NCBI GenBank assembly: GCA_013044415.1
Contig: JABEUO010000193.1
Coordinates: 1 to 8,384, forward strand
From: Acidimicrobiaceae bacterium
Lineage (GTDB): Bacteria; Actinomycetota; Acidimicrobiia; Acidimicrobiales; Acidimicrobiaceae
Length of the DNA stretch: 8,384 bases
Reading direction: 5' to 3'
Part shown: positions 1 to 7,151 of the stretch, piece after piece
Position numbering within the stretch: the stretch's first letter is position 1
How the letters are laid out: every line of letters starts with the position of its first letter
Translations under genes and position numbers: made by a program
Notes under the pieces: model-generated
What the model was told of the DNA's origin: nothing
Databases searched by the model: none
What the model saw: the letters and a program-made list of their open reading frames with translations, nothing else

Positions 1-60
1 GACCCGGCTGGTGTTGATGGCATAAGACCTGGGTGTCCGCTGGGCACTCAGGCTGCCTGA
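1..60 (+). CDS. C-terminal tail of a TnpB-like protein (partial)
   Basis: An open frame enters from the left edge in frame 1 and ends at TGA 58-60, giving about 19 residues that finish in GTQAA. It is too short to show any domain. The call rests on context: the stop codon sits directly against the sequence CTGAGCCAGGAATC and a strong hairpin, an arrangement known from actinobacterial IS200/IS605 and IS607 elements in which tnpB ends just before the structured right end. TnpB is the RNA-guided nuclease of these transposons, and its RuvC and zinc-ribbon parts would lie to the left of the window. The frame could instead be chance, since 19 codons without a stop is unremarkable. Confidence 0.35.
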   Translation, partial: DPAGVDGIRPGCPLGTQAA

Positions 61-100
61 GCCAGGAATCCCCCGGATTTATCCGTGGGGAGGTTTCAAG
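1..100 (+). mobile_element. Right end of an IS200/IS605-like element
   Basis: Three hairpins lie close together: GTGTCC(GCT)GGGCAC at 33-47 with one T-G wobble, TCAGG(CTG)CCTGA at 48-60, and CCCC-CGGA(TTTA)TCCG-GGGG at 70-90 with a single bulged T at 86. They are followed by AGGTTTCAAG. A subterminal hairpin and a terminal TTCAA-like sequence are typical of IS200/IS605 right ends, which have imperfect hairpins instead of terminal inverted repeats. The boundary near 98-100 is an estimate. The left end and transposase are outside the window. Confidence 0.55.
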
Positions 101-120
101 TCAGCACACTAAATAGCACC
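33..120 (+). ncRNA. Candidate omega RNA 3' scaffold and guide
   Basis: In TnpB systems the right end of the transposon is transcribed as the omega RNA scaffold, and the flanking DNA just past the end supplies the guide. Here the three hairpins at 33-47, 48-60 and 70-90 would be the scaffold, and the roughly 20 bases after position 100 the guide. The start of the RNA lies inside or before tnpB and cannot be set. The structure is read directly from the sequence; its function is inferred from the family. Confidence 0.4.
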
Positions 121-142
121 TATTAAAGGTTAAAAAGTGTGC
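104..142. repeat. Nested inverted repeats next to the element end
   Basis: GCACACT at 104-110 is the perfect reverse complement of AGTGTGC at 136-142, 25 bases apart. Inside lies a second small dyad, AATAG(CAC)CTATT at 112-124. They begin a few bases past the predicted transposon end, so the proposed guide falls in the left arm. No T-run follows, so this is not a clear intrinsic terminator. It could be a relic of another element or chance. Confidence 0.35.
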
Positions 143-706
143 AGATGAGCTAGTCAAGACCACCTGAACTTGAATAATGAGCTCTAGTTCGAGAAATCTA
201 GTCCTTAGAGGCCTCCATAACACCATTTATGATTCTCATGGTACGAAATTCACCGCCGCAAGCTCATATACATCGCTACACTCATATTTACACCCGAGGA
301 CCCTGCGGGCTTCACCTCCAACGAGAAAGCCAATCAGTTCTCCACATTGAACCACCGGTTTGCCACACAGTTTGACTTGACTTCTATACCCGCGCATCTT
401 TGATGTGTTTCATATGTTTAGGTCAACCGAGTGGAGAAGATTCGCGTCTATAGTGGATAAAACGTACTCTCCAGGGTATCAAGCCACCACTGAAGGCAAG
501 GTTAGGGATTTAGAGATGGGTAACTTCGATGAAAGCTTCAAACTGGGGTTCATTCTGTTACCGACCTCTGGTTACGATCTCTAGCAAAGGGTAACCCCCC
601 GCTCTCTCTGAAGTTCGCCAGTGCAATGCGGTGAGTGCTTCTTGCAGGACCAATGTCTATTCCTATCACACCCATGCCTTACAGAGGCGCTCATGGAGAT
701 CAAAAG
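143..706. other. Intergenic region without a convincing gene
   Basis: No known protein or RNA family is recognisable here. Two short ORFs exist: 236-397 on - (53 aa) and 414-584 on + (56 aa). Neither has a clear ribosome binding site or a recognisable motif. The right part must hold the promoter of the MFS gene, but no confident -35/-10 pair could be picked out. Decayed coding sequence flanking the insertion element is possible. Confidence 0.4.
570..596. promoter_or_regulatory. Inverted repeat upstream of the MFS gene
   Basis: GGTTAC at 570-575 and GTAACC at 591-596 are perfect inverted copies 15 bases apart. A further GTTACC at 557-562 also pairs with GGTAAC at 590-595, so the arms are alternatives. 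The position, about 110-140 bases before the chosen start, suits an operator or a leader hairpin for the exporter gene. No protein can be assigned to it. Confidence 0.25.
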
Positions 707-1921
707 TTGTCGACCAAAATTTCAAAATTCAGCCAGACCCAACGACAAGTCTCGCTTGTCGCAATTTCTGAGTTCGCCTCAGTCTCTGCATCGATGGGAT
801 TACCCGTTGCGGTAACGTTCGCTATATTAGACCGCGGCGGATCGGCATCTCAGGTGGGACTAGTTTTAGCCGGCGCATCTTTCACATTTATCATCTTCCT
901 ACTCATCGGGGGTGTCGTTGCCGACAGAAGGTCTCGCAAACTTGTTGCGATGGCCTCAGACCTCACTAGGACAATCATCAGCGTGCTCATAGCGGCTGTA
1001 ATAGTTTTTGCTTCGGCCAAAGAAACCGAACTGATTGTTCTAGCCGTTCTCTGGGGTGCCGCAAGAGGATTCTTCACGCCATCGATAACAGCCCTAATTC
1101 CCGAAGTGGTTCCTTCGGACTCGCTCCAGAAGGCAAATGCATTCAGATCAATGGCTATTGCGCTGGGTCAGACGGCCGGTCCGGCGATCACCGCTGTAAT
1201 CATGGCCAGCTATTCGGCCGCAGCGGCGACTATCTTTACCGCATTTCTATACTTGATCTCGGCTATCGCCTTGTCACTTATACACGCCAATCCGAAGGCA
1301 AGCCTAAGTAAAGGGGCACACCCGCTTACTGATCTATTCGAGGGCGTGAGGGTGGTCAGGGAAAGAAAATGGGCCGCTTTGACCATACTCTCCTACTCAG
1401 CCATGCACCTCGTCGCATTTGGTCCAATATTGGTTTTGGGGCCCATCATTGCCCAAAACCACCTCGGAGGAGTTAAGGCATGGGGTTTTCTCCTCGGAGC
1501 ACAAGGCGTTGGCGGACTGCTTGGATCAATCGCGGGGTTCAAAATAAGGCCAAAATATCCGATGCGCTTCATCGCAATAATGACCGCCTTTGCGGCTGCG
1601 TTCCCGCTCTGTCTAGCCCTCGGTGCCAACTTAATAATCCTTGGCCTTGCGTCTATCCTCGAGGGCATAATTTTCTCCGCATTCGAAGTTATCTGGAGCA
1701 CACTGCTTCAGAGCAGTATCCCAAGAGAGGCATTGGCAAGAGTGACCTCTCTGGACTGGATGGGTTCGACGGCAACCCTACCGCTTGGAGAACTTCTCGC
1801 CTCTCCGGAATCTCGGATTTTCGGTGTACCCGGCACTTTATTCGTCGCTGCCGCCGCAATTGCTGTAGGTAACCTAGGACTATTGACAGCAAGGTCGATA
1901 CGCTCAGTTAGGCAGCCATAG
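707..1921 (+). CDS. MFS_3-type major facilitator exporter
   Basis: This is a membrane transporter of the major facilitator superfamily, closest in style to the MFS_3/EntS-like drug and siderophore exporters. The protein (404 aa from this start) is almost entirely hydrophobic segments, consistent with about 12 helices. The hallmark loop between helices 2 and 3 is present as GGVVADRRSRK at about residues 68-78, and a helix 4-5 region contains RGFFTPSITALIPEVVP, typical of the family. I chose TTG at 707 because GGAGA lies at 695-699, seven bases upstream, and because family members begin about this far before helix 1. The same frame is also open from GTG 635, ATG 653 and ATG 674, but these have weaker or badly spaced ribosome sites and would add an odd proline-rich leader. 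It ends 100 bases before lutA. The substrate is unknown; MFS_3 proteins are not known lactate permeases. Confidence 0.85.
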   Translation: MSTKISKFSQTQRQVSLVAISEFASVSASMGLPVAVTFAILDRGGSASQVGLVLAGASFTFIIFLLIGGVVADRRSRKLVAMASDLTRTIISVLIAAVIVFASAKETELIVLAVLWGAARGFFTPSITALIPEVVPSDSLQKANAFRSMAIALGQTAGPAITAVIMASYSAAAATIFTAFLYLISAIALSLIHANPKASLSKGAHPLTDLFEGVRVVRERKWAALTILSYSAMHLVAFGPILVLGPIIAQNHLGGVKAWGFLLGAQGVGGLLGSIAGFKIRPKYPMRFIAIMTAFAAAFPLCLALGANLIILGLASILEGIIFSAFEVIWSTLLQSSIPREALARVTSLDWMGSTATLPLGELLASPESRIFGVPGTLFVAAAAIAVGNLGLLTARSIRSVRQP

Positions 1922-1952
1922 TTCATTTTCCCAATTGATATTTCTTCGCTGT

Positions 1953-1978
1953 ATTAATTTGATACGTGTATTACATGT
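1953..1978. promoter_or_regulatory. Candidate GntR operator upstream of lutA
   Basis: The element reads ATTAATTTG, then ATACGTGT, AT and TACATGT. Its centre is a 15-base dyad at 1964-1978, ACGTGTA-T-TACATGT, with six of seven arm positions paired. The core GTGT-ATT-ACAT matches the GT-N3-AC pattern of FadR-subfamily GntR operators. A near copy stands at 8291-8317. It ends 43 bases before the lutA start. Binding by the GntR protein in this window is inferred. Confidence 0.5.
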
Positions 1979-2004
1979 GAACAACCACGACTTTCAGGCG
2001 CCTT

Positions 2005-2013
2005 GGTGATAAT
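2005..2013 (+). promoter_or_regulatory. Possible extended -10 of the lut operon
   Basis: GGTGATAAT contains a good -10 hexamer, GATAAT at 2008-2013, whose end is only eight bases from the lutA ATG at 2022. If it is used, transcription would begin at or within a few bases of the start codon, giving a leaderless mRNA. That would agree with the lack of a strong ribosome binding site. No convincing -35 box lies 16-18 bases upstream. Confidence 0.3.
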
Positions 2014-2021
2014 GTTGACCC

Positions 2022-2774
2022 ATGAAGGTTGCGATTTTTCCGTCGTGCATAGTCGATACCGTTTTCCCTGAGGCAGGCGCTGCCGCAATTCGCCTTTTAG
2101 AAAGGCTCGGGCTTGATATCGACTTTCCACTTGAACAGACCTGCTGTGGGCAGATGCACCTCAACACGGGATATGAAACGAGGGCAAAAAAGCTTGCGGC
2201 GAGACACCTCACCAACTTCACCCCTTATGACTGGGTTGTCGGCATTTCTACTTCTTGCACCACTGCGGTTAGAGAGTTCTATCCTCAGCTCCTGGGACCC
2301 ACACGGGCCGCGGTAGGCGGGACAGGCAAGTTCATCGAGTTGAGCGAGTTCCTTTTAGATGTTCTCGGCGTTACCGAATTGCAAGGCACCTTCGCTAAAA
2401 AGGTGACTTTTCATACGAGTTGCCATTCACTGCGTGGGATACACCTAGGAGATCGACCACAGCGACTCCTTGGCATGCTGAGTGGAATTCAACTGGTTCC
2501 ACTTCCTAAATCCGATTCATGCTGTGGATTTGGAGGAACATTTTCAATTAAAAATTCCGCCATTTCAACAGTGATGATGGAGGAGAAGCTCGCAAACGTC
2601 TACTGGACGGGAGCCGAAGTGCTGACGGCCGCTGACTCATCCTGCCTCATGAACCTTAGTGGTGGGATACAAGCAGCAAAGAAGCCATTGACGGTAATGC
2701 ATTATGCAGAAATACTCGAAATCGCTACTCGGCAGACACAAGGGAAGCTATCTAACTTTTCGGGGGCGAAGTGA
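2022..2774 (+). CDS. lutA: L-lactate oxidation iron-sulfur protein LutA
   Basis: LutA is the cysteine-rich (CCG-domain) subunit of the LutABC complex, which oxidises L-lactate to pyruvate in the cytoplasm, passing electrons through iron-sulfur clusters. At 250 aa it has the normal family length. Two CCG modules are visible: the first with Cys9 (FPSCIVD), Cys41-Cys42-Gly43 (EQTCCGQMHLNTGY) and Cys79; the second with Cys134-His135 (HTSCHSLRG), Cys167-Cys168-Gly169 (SCCGFGG) and Cys208. All key cysteines are present, so it should be functional. Starts at ATG 2022 with only a weak purine stretch upstream, possibly leaderless. Its stop codon overlaps the lutB start (GTGA at 2771-2774), indicating translational coupling. 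Related CCG proteins occur in glycolate oxidase (GlcF) and heterodisulfide reductase, but the three-gene order points to LutA. Confidence 0.93.
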   Translation: MKVAIFPSCIVDTVFPEAGAAAIRLLERLGLDIDFPLEQTCCGQMHLNTGYETRAKKLAARHLTNFTPYDWVVGISTSCTTAVREFYPQLLGPTRAAVGGTGKFIELSEFLLDVLGVTELQGTFAKKVTFHTSCHSLRGIHLGDRPQRLLGMLSGIQLVPLPKSDSCCGFGGTFSIKNSAISTVMMEEKLANVYWTGAEVLTAADSSCLMNLSGGIQAAKKPLTVMHYAEILEIATRQTQGKLSNFSGAK

Positions 2775-4318
2775 GCACGGATTCTGGCAGGCCTGAGGGG
2801 CCAAATGAGGGTATTCCAAGGGCAAACACCTGGCTGTTAAGAACTGAGCACCGCGATCAGCAGCGGAGTCCAGTTTCATTTAAATCACGGTCGACGAGGG
2901 AAATCCGCAACCTTCAAATGCGTAAAAACATTAGCCACGCCACTTCTACGATTAGAGAAAAACGGAAGAAGGTAGTCTCCGAGGTAGAAAATTGGGAAGA
3001 ACTCAGGACTCGAGCAGCCCAAATCAAGCAGCACACCCTTTCCAATCTCGATTTCTATCTAGAAGAGTATGAGCGCAATGTAACCGAAGCGGGTGGTCAA
3101 GTGCACTGGGCCAGGGACGCCACTGAAGCGAGGCAAATTGCACTCGAATTGGTGCGCGAATCAGGTGCACAATCGGTGATCAAAGTAAAGTCCATGGTTA
3201 CCGAGGAGATCGGTCTAAATGATTTTTTGGTTGAAAATGGAATCGAACCCACAGAAACCGACCTTGCTGAGTTGATTTGCCAGCTAGCCGGGGATGAATC
3301 TTCGCACATTCTGGTCCCTGCGATACACCGGAATCGGGTGGAAATTCGAGACATTTTCGAGGCGACTTTCGCTAAGAAGGGCACCCTCGAAGCTGAACCT
3401 TCAAAGATCGCCGAAGCAGCGCGCCAACACCTGAGAGAGAAGTTTTTAGAATCAAAGGTGGCAATTACCGGCGGTAACTTCTTAGTAGCTGAAACCGGTT
3501 CAGTAGCCATAGTCGAGTCTGAGGGAAATGGGCGAATGTGCCTGACGCTTCCTAACAATGTAATAAGTATCGTCGGTATTGAAAAACTCATTCCGACGAT
3601 GGAAGACCTAGAAGTTTTCTTGACCCTACTCCCCCGCTCCTCGACCGGCGAAAGAATGAACCCCTACACCACCATCTGGACCGGGAGACCGCCTGCACAG
3701 CTGGAACTCGGAAAAGAAACACCCTTCAATGAGAAGTCATACCACATAATCCTCCTGGACAACGGGAGGACGAGGGTGCTATCCGATGAAATTGGCAAAC
3801 AGGCGCTCTCGTGTATTCGATGTTCGGCCTGCCTAAACGTATGTCCCGTGTATGAAAGGGTCGGGGGCCATTCCTATGAATCGGTCTACCCTGGACCCAT
3901 TGGCGCCATCCTTACGCCTCAGCTCGTCGGTGACCCTTTAGCAGGTGAGCTCGCTTTTGCTTCGACACTTTGCGGTGCATGCTATGAGGTGTGTCCAGTA
4001 AAGATAAATATCCCAGAGATCCTAATTCACCTAAGATCGATCCACTCCGACCACAAACGCGATACCGTCTTGGGAAATATTGAACGGGGTTCGTTTGGAG
4101 TCGTAGGAATAGTCATGGGTAACACAAATTTGTTCAACATCGCGACAGCATCGGTTAGTCGAATTCTCAAGTACGGAGGACCCGTGCTAAACAGGGTCGG
4201 TAAATATTTGCCGCCAATAAATGGGTGGATCGAATCTCGAACCTTGCCAGCTGCACCGAAAGAAACACTGCGGGATGCTTACCGGAAAGGAACGTTGGAT
4301 GCCCTCCTCAAAAAGTGA
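2771..4318 (+). CDS. lutB: L-lactate oxidation iron-sulfur protein LutB
   Basis: LutB is the large ferredoxin-like subunit of the lactate-oxidising LutABC complex. The order of parts is: an N-terminal helix region (NWEELRTRAAQIKQHTLSNL), a LUD domain over roughly residues 90-320 with TGGNFLVAETGSV near 233, then two cluster motifs. The first is C348-x2-C351-x2-C354-x3-C358-P and the second C401-x2-C404-x3-C408-P. The tail (INGWIESRTLPA, then RDAYRKG) fits the LutB C-terminal domain (DUF3390). Start is GTG 2771, overlapping the lutA stop by four bases; a G-run at 2762-2766 may assist. Usual LutB homology begins near residue 37, so about 35 residues at the N terminus are extra and polar. An internal ATG at 2918 lacks a ribosome site and would remove conserved residues. 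At 515 aa it is somewhat longer than typical members. Confidence 0.94.
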   Translation: MSTDSGRPEGPNEGIPRANTWLLRTEHRDQQRSPVSFKSRSTREIRNLQMRKNISHATSTIREKRKKVVSEVENWEELRTRAAQIKQHTLSNLDFYLEEYERNVTEAGGQVHWARDATEARQIALELVRESGAQSVIKVKSMVTEEIGLNDFLVENGIEPTETDLAELICQLAGDESSHILVPAIHRNRVEIRDIFEATFAKKGTLEAEPSKIAEAARQHLREKFLESKVAITGGNFLVAETGSVAIVESEGNGRMCLTLPNNVISIVGIEKLIPTMEDLEVFLTLLPRSSTGERMNPYTTIWTGRPPAQLELGKETPFNEKSYHIILLDNGRTRVLSDEIGKQALSCIRCSACLNVCPVYERVGGHSYESVYPGPIGAILTPQLVGDPLAGELAFASTLCGACYEVCPVKINIPEILIHLRSIHSDHKRDTVLGNIERGSFGVVGIVMGNTNLFNIATASVSRILKYGGPVLNRVGKYLPPINGWIESRTLPAAPKETLRDAYRKGTLDALLKK

Positions 4319-4961
4319 GATCTTGCAGAGGATTCGTCAGGCAAACACCTCACAATCAAACGGAGTTCGAACACAGTCAACTCTGATTGGAACTGCCCCG
4401 CTTGGTAAAGAAGAGTCCGGTTTAGGGCGCGACGACCTTGTAAAGCTATTCATCGAACGAGTTGAAGACTATCGCTCCACAATGGTGGAGATTGAAACGG
4501 ATGCCTTGGCTTCAAGTTTCGAAAGTGTCCTTTCGAAAATTGACGCACCACGAGGATTCGATACGATATGTGTGTCGACTCCTCTAATGAGCTTATTCAG
4601 CAATACAGTCGCCGGATTTCAGATTGCCCACCCAGACCAGCTGACACTGAACGACTACAACACGAAGGTATTGGGCACACTAACGGGTTGTGCGGTCGGC
4701 TTGGCCACGTCAGGAACGATTATTTTTAATTCATCTGACGATGAGGCACCACCGATCTCGACGTTAGTTCCCGATCATCTCTTCGTCGTCATAAATGAAA
4801 GCCAAATAGTTCCTGACATCGTGGGTGCGATAACAGCACACGATATTGGACGACCTTTGACAATGGTCTCTGGACCTTCCGCCACTTCTGACATCGAGTT
4901 GGCCCGCGTTGAAGGGGTTCACGGTCCAAGGAACCTGACTGTCTTCGTTCTCCGCCAATAG
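4299..4961 (+). CDS. lutC: L-lactate oxidation LUD protein LutC
   Basis: LutC is the third subunit of LutABC, a LUD-domain protein without iron-sulfur cysteine motifs. I chose ATG 4299 because GGAAAGGA at 4284-4291 sits seven bases before it and the protein then opens as MPSSKSEILQRIRQ, the usual LutC N terminus. The frame is open to ATG 4221, but that would overlap lutB by almost 100 bases. From 4299 the overlap is 20 bases and the length 220 aa, normal for the family. The domain runs from about residue 45 to the end, with TSGTI at 137-141, LVPDH at 156-160 and the signature SGPSATSDIE at 191-200 followed by GVHGP at 206-210. Two family features appear altered: ETGT is TSGT, and the arginine-containing loop before LVPD reads SSDDEAPPIST. 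The operon ends here, facing pcaL. Confidence 0.92.
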   Translation: MPSSKSEILQRIRQANTSQSNGVRTQSTLIGTAPLGKEESGLGRDDLVKLFIERVEDYRSTMVEIETDALASSFESVLSKIDAPRGFDTICVSTPLMSLFSNTVAGFQIAHPDQLTLNDYNTKVLGTLTGCAVGLATSGTIIFNSSDDEAPPISTLVPDHLFVVINESQIVPDIVGAITAHDIGRPLTMVSGPSATSDIELARVEGVHGPRNLTVFVLRQ

Positions 4962-5278
4962 AAGAATGAGCTACGGGTGGGTTCAAACCGAAACGTACTA
5001 CCCCTAGATCTAGCATGCAGATCCCACCGCTAACCTGGGGGGTGCTCGCCCAGACCGTAGCGCACCTTTCGATAGCCTTCTTCTCTCCCCACTAAGCGTT
5101 ACCCGCAGGTAGTTGACTTGATGAACTCTGAATACGGATCGGGCGGTCCTAATTAATATCAAGTCTTCTTGGATTTAGCAGACCTTCAGGGGCAGCCATA
5201 TCCCTGCTCTCGAACAAAACATGCGGCATTGCGACTACCGCCGTTTTGAAACACCTCCGACCACCCGAATTCGCCTTG
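4962..5278. other. Convergent intergenic region, lutC to pcaL
   Basis: No gene is visible. As lutC and pcaL converge here, terminators are expected, but none is clear. Candidates are weak: CAGGG/CCCTG around 5187-5207, an AAGTCT/AGACCT pair around 5160-5187, and GCGG/CCGC around 5223-5242 followed by GTTTTG. A perfect 10-base palindrome CTAGATCTAG lies at 5004-5013. Termination may depend on Rho. Confidence 0.4.
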
Positions 5279-6403
5279 TTATTTGGTTCCATCTATTACG
5301 GACTTGGCGATTTTAAATGCCGTATTTGCGGCTGGGACACCCGCATAGGCCGCAACGTGCAGTAGCACCTCGGAAATCTCCGACTCACTTAGTCCGTTAT
5401 TTAAGGCTCCCCTGATATGAAGTTCTAGCTCGTCATGCCGACCGAGGGCCGCAAGTATGGCCACTGTTGCGATAGACCTTTCCTTCAGTTCGAGCCCCGG
5501 TCTGCTCCAGACGCCTCCCCAAGCAAATTCGGTGATGATCTCCTGCAGTGGGCGGGTAAAGTTGCTTGCGTTAGCGAGTGAGTTTTCGACAAAAGAATCT
5601 CCGAGTACTAATCTCCTCATTTTGGATCCCCGTTGAAATGTCGTGCCTAGCAAGTGATTGAGTACAAGTTCTGAGAATTCCGCCGGCTTTTCCACGTTGA
5701 CCAGATGAGAACCGTTTGCAATAACTGCAAGGCTCGCCCCGGGAATAGCCTGTTGAATTTCGAGGGCCGTCAAAGGCGTGATAGCTGGGTCTGACGATCC
5801 CGCCACCACTATCGTCTCCGCAGATATTTTCGGGAGCAAGTCCCAAAGATCCATGTCTCCGATTGCACCGCAGCAAGCGGCGTAGGCCTCATCGTTGACG
5901 CTTGCGAGCATCTCTTCAAGAAAATCTGCGAGCTGGGGCGTATCATCTACAAAGCGAGGGGTGAACCAGCGTTGCAAAAGCTGAGGAGTCAAGGCACGCG
6001 TTCCCTTTGTTCGTGCGAATTTGGCCCTCTCGTCCCAAGATGCAGTGTTCGCCATTCTCGGAGATGTGCAGCACAACACAAGCTTGTCAATTCTGTCAGG
6101 AAATATCGATGCAAGATACATTCCGGTCATTCCACCCAAGGAAAGTCCGACAAAACTGAACCGGGAAATTTCCAGTTCGTCTGCTAGTCGTATCACGTCC
6201 TCCGCCAGCTCACTTATTGAGCTCGGTCCCGGAAGAGAGGAGCTACTCCCGTGGCCACGTGTATCGTATTGAATTACCTGAAAGTGTTGTTTCAAATGAT
6301 CCAGCTGGGGACTCCACATCTTCATAGTGGTTCCCAAGGAATTCGAAAGTATGAGTGGTGGCCCGTCGTCAGGACCGACCACCTTGTATCCAAGTCTTTG
6401 CAT
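5279..6403 (-). CDS. pcaL: PcaL: 3-oxoadipate enol-lactonase / 4-carboxymuconolactone decarboxylase fusion
   Basis: A bifunctional enzyme of the protocatechuate branch of the beta-ketoadipate pathway: the C-terminal part decarboxylates 4-carboxymuconolactone to 3-oxoadipate enol-lactone and the N-terminal part hydrolyses this to 3-oxoadipate. Residues 1-255 form an alpha/beta hydrolase (PcaD) with nucleophile Ser88 in GLSLGG, Asp205 in AGSSDPAITP and His233 in NGSHLVNVE; SNSLGTTMKMW near 20-30 suits the oxyanion region. Residues 261-374 form the PcaC domain, with FAWGGVWSRPGL, LHIRGALNNGLSESEI and YAGVPAAN all typical. The link is MRRLVLGD, where free-standing PcaC proteins commonly begin. 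ATG 6403 is preceded by AGAGGAG (6412-6418 on +) at eight bases, a strong ribosome site. The fusion is common in Actinobacteria. No other pca gene is in the window, so the rest of the pathway must lie elsewhere. Confidence 0.93.
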   Translation of the reverse strand: MQRLGYKVVGPDDGPPLILSNSLGTTMKMWSPQLDHLKQHFQVIQYDTRGHGSSSSLPGPSSISELAEDVIRLADELEISRFSFVGLSLGGMTGMYLASIFPDRIDKLVLCCTSPRMANTASWDERAKFARTKGTRALTPQLLQRWFTPRFVDDTPQLADFLEEMLASVNDEAYAACCGAIGDMDLWDLLPKISAETIVVAGSSDPAITPLTALEIQQAIPGASLAVIANGSHLVNVEKPAEFSELVLNHLLGTTFQRGSKMRRLVLGDSFVENSLANASNFTRPLQEIITEFAWGGVWSRPGLELKERSIATVAILAALGRHDELELHIRGALNNGLSESEISEVLLHVAAYAGVPAANTAFKIAKSVIDGTK

Positions 6404-6470
6404 GTCGATGGCTCCTCTTTATTAATCCTTCTCGATCAGCTATCCAAAATTTCTGCAGGATAATGAACAA

Positions 6471-6486
6471 CGCCTCGACCTAGGCG
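6471..6486. promoter_or_regulatory. Inverted repeat upstream of pcaL
   Basis: CGCCT at 6471-6475 and AGGCG at 6482-6486 are perfect inverted copies six bases apart, 68-83 bases upstream of the pcaL start. Position and size suit an operator for pcaL. The arms are short, so chance is possible. Confidence 0.2.
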
Positions 6487-6735
6487 AAGAATCCTTGATG
6501 AGTCCCTGGGGTTTTGGGAACCTGCTCAGCGTCGGCTTTGCGCTTTGGGGAAACGGCTCAGACGAATCGCATTAGGAAACCTCGCTAGTACGGTGCAAGT
6601 CACTTTAGAGTAATCGGAGTTCATCGGGCGTCTCCCATCCGAGCAGCCAAACTTTGAGGCTCGCCACGGCGGATGAAGGGTCGACAATTCATGCGATTCG
6701 GGTAGTTGGTATCAAAGCCCAAACTACCTTGCGGC

Positions 6736-6752
6736 CCGGGGTTTGGCCCCGG
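6736..6752. repeat. GC-rich hairpin
   Basis: CCGGGG at 6736-6741 pairs perfectly with CCCCGG at 6747-6752 around the loop TTTGG. It is much more G+C rich than the DNA around it. No T-run follows on either strand, so it is not a standard intrinsic terminator. Confidence 0.35.
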
Positions 6753-7151
6753 CCATGTCCGCACCCGAGATCTACAACAACGGAGGCTAATTAACCGTCG
6801 GCGGTGTAACCAACTACTATCCGCCTCAAGAAATCAAGTGGGCAAACATCTCACTTTGGGTTGCAGAGAATGTTGGGAGCCAGCAGTTACCCTAGGCAAT
6901 AGGTCCTATCATCTTCACGGCACTGCTTTGGCGCCCAAGAGTTGCGAGGACTCGCCGCAGAACTCCTACCTTGATCCGCAGAACGCACTCAAAAATCGCT
7001 CTCAGACGGCCATGACCCCGTACTTTCTATCGCTGATTTGAGAAGACCTGCATTGGAAAGTGTTTATCTAACAGCATCACTATCTTGGGACCGATCGCCT
7101 ATTAAACATTTTCAAAAAGCTCCAACCATGACTCGCCGAAAAGCATGCATC

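Noticed and set aside
621..815. 64-residue frame on + overlapping the MFS gene start
   Set aside because: Out of frame with the clear transporter frame and without motifs; best explained as a shadow of that gene.
3097..3591. 164-residue frame on - inside lutB
   Set aside because: Antisense to a strongly supported gene with intact motifs; a shadow frame of lutB codon usage.
4221..4298. Upstream extension of lutC to ATG 4221
   Set aside because: It would overlap lutB by 98 bases, adds residues not seen in LutC proteins, and a good ribosome site serves ATG 4299 instead.
5571..6272. Several frames overlapping pcaL on both strands
   Set aside because: All lie inside a gene with complete catalytic residues in the other frame and show no motif of their own.
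6706..7041. 111-residue frame on + started by TTG
   Set aside because: No ribosome binding site, no recognisable motif, composition rich in Arg, Pro, Ser and Asn without domain character, and an equally long alternative frame overlaps it.
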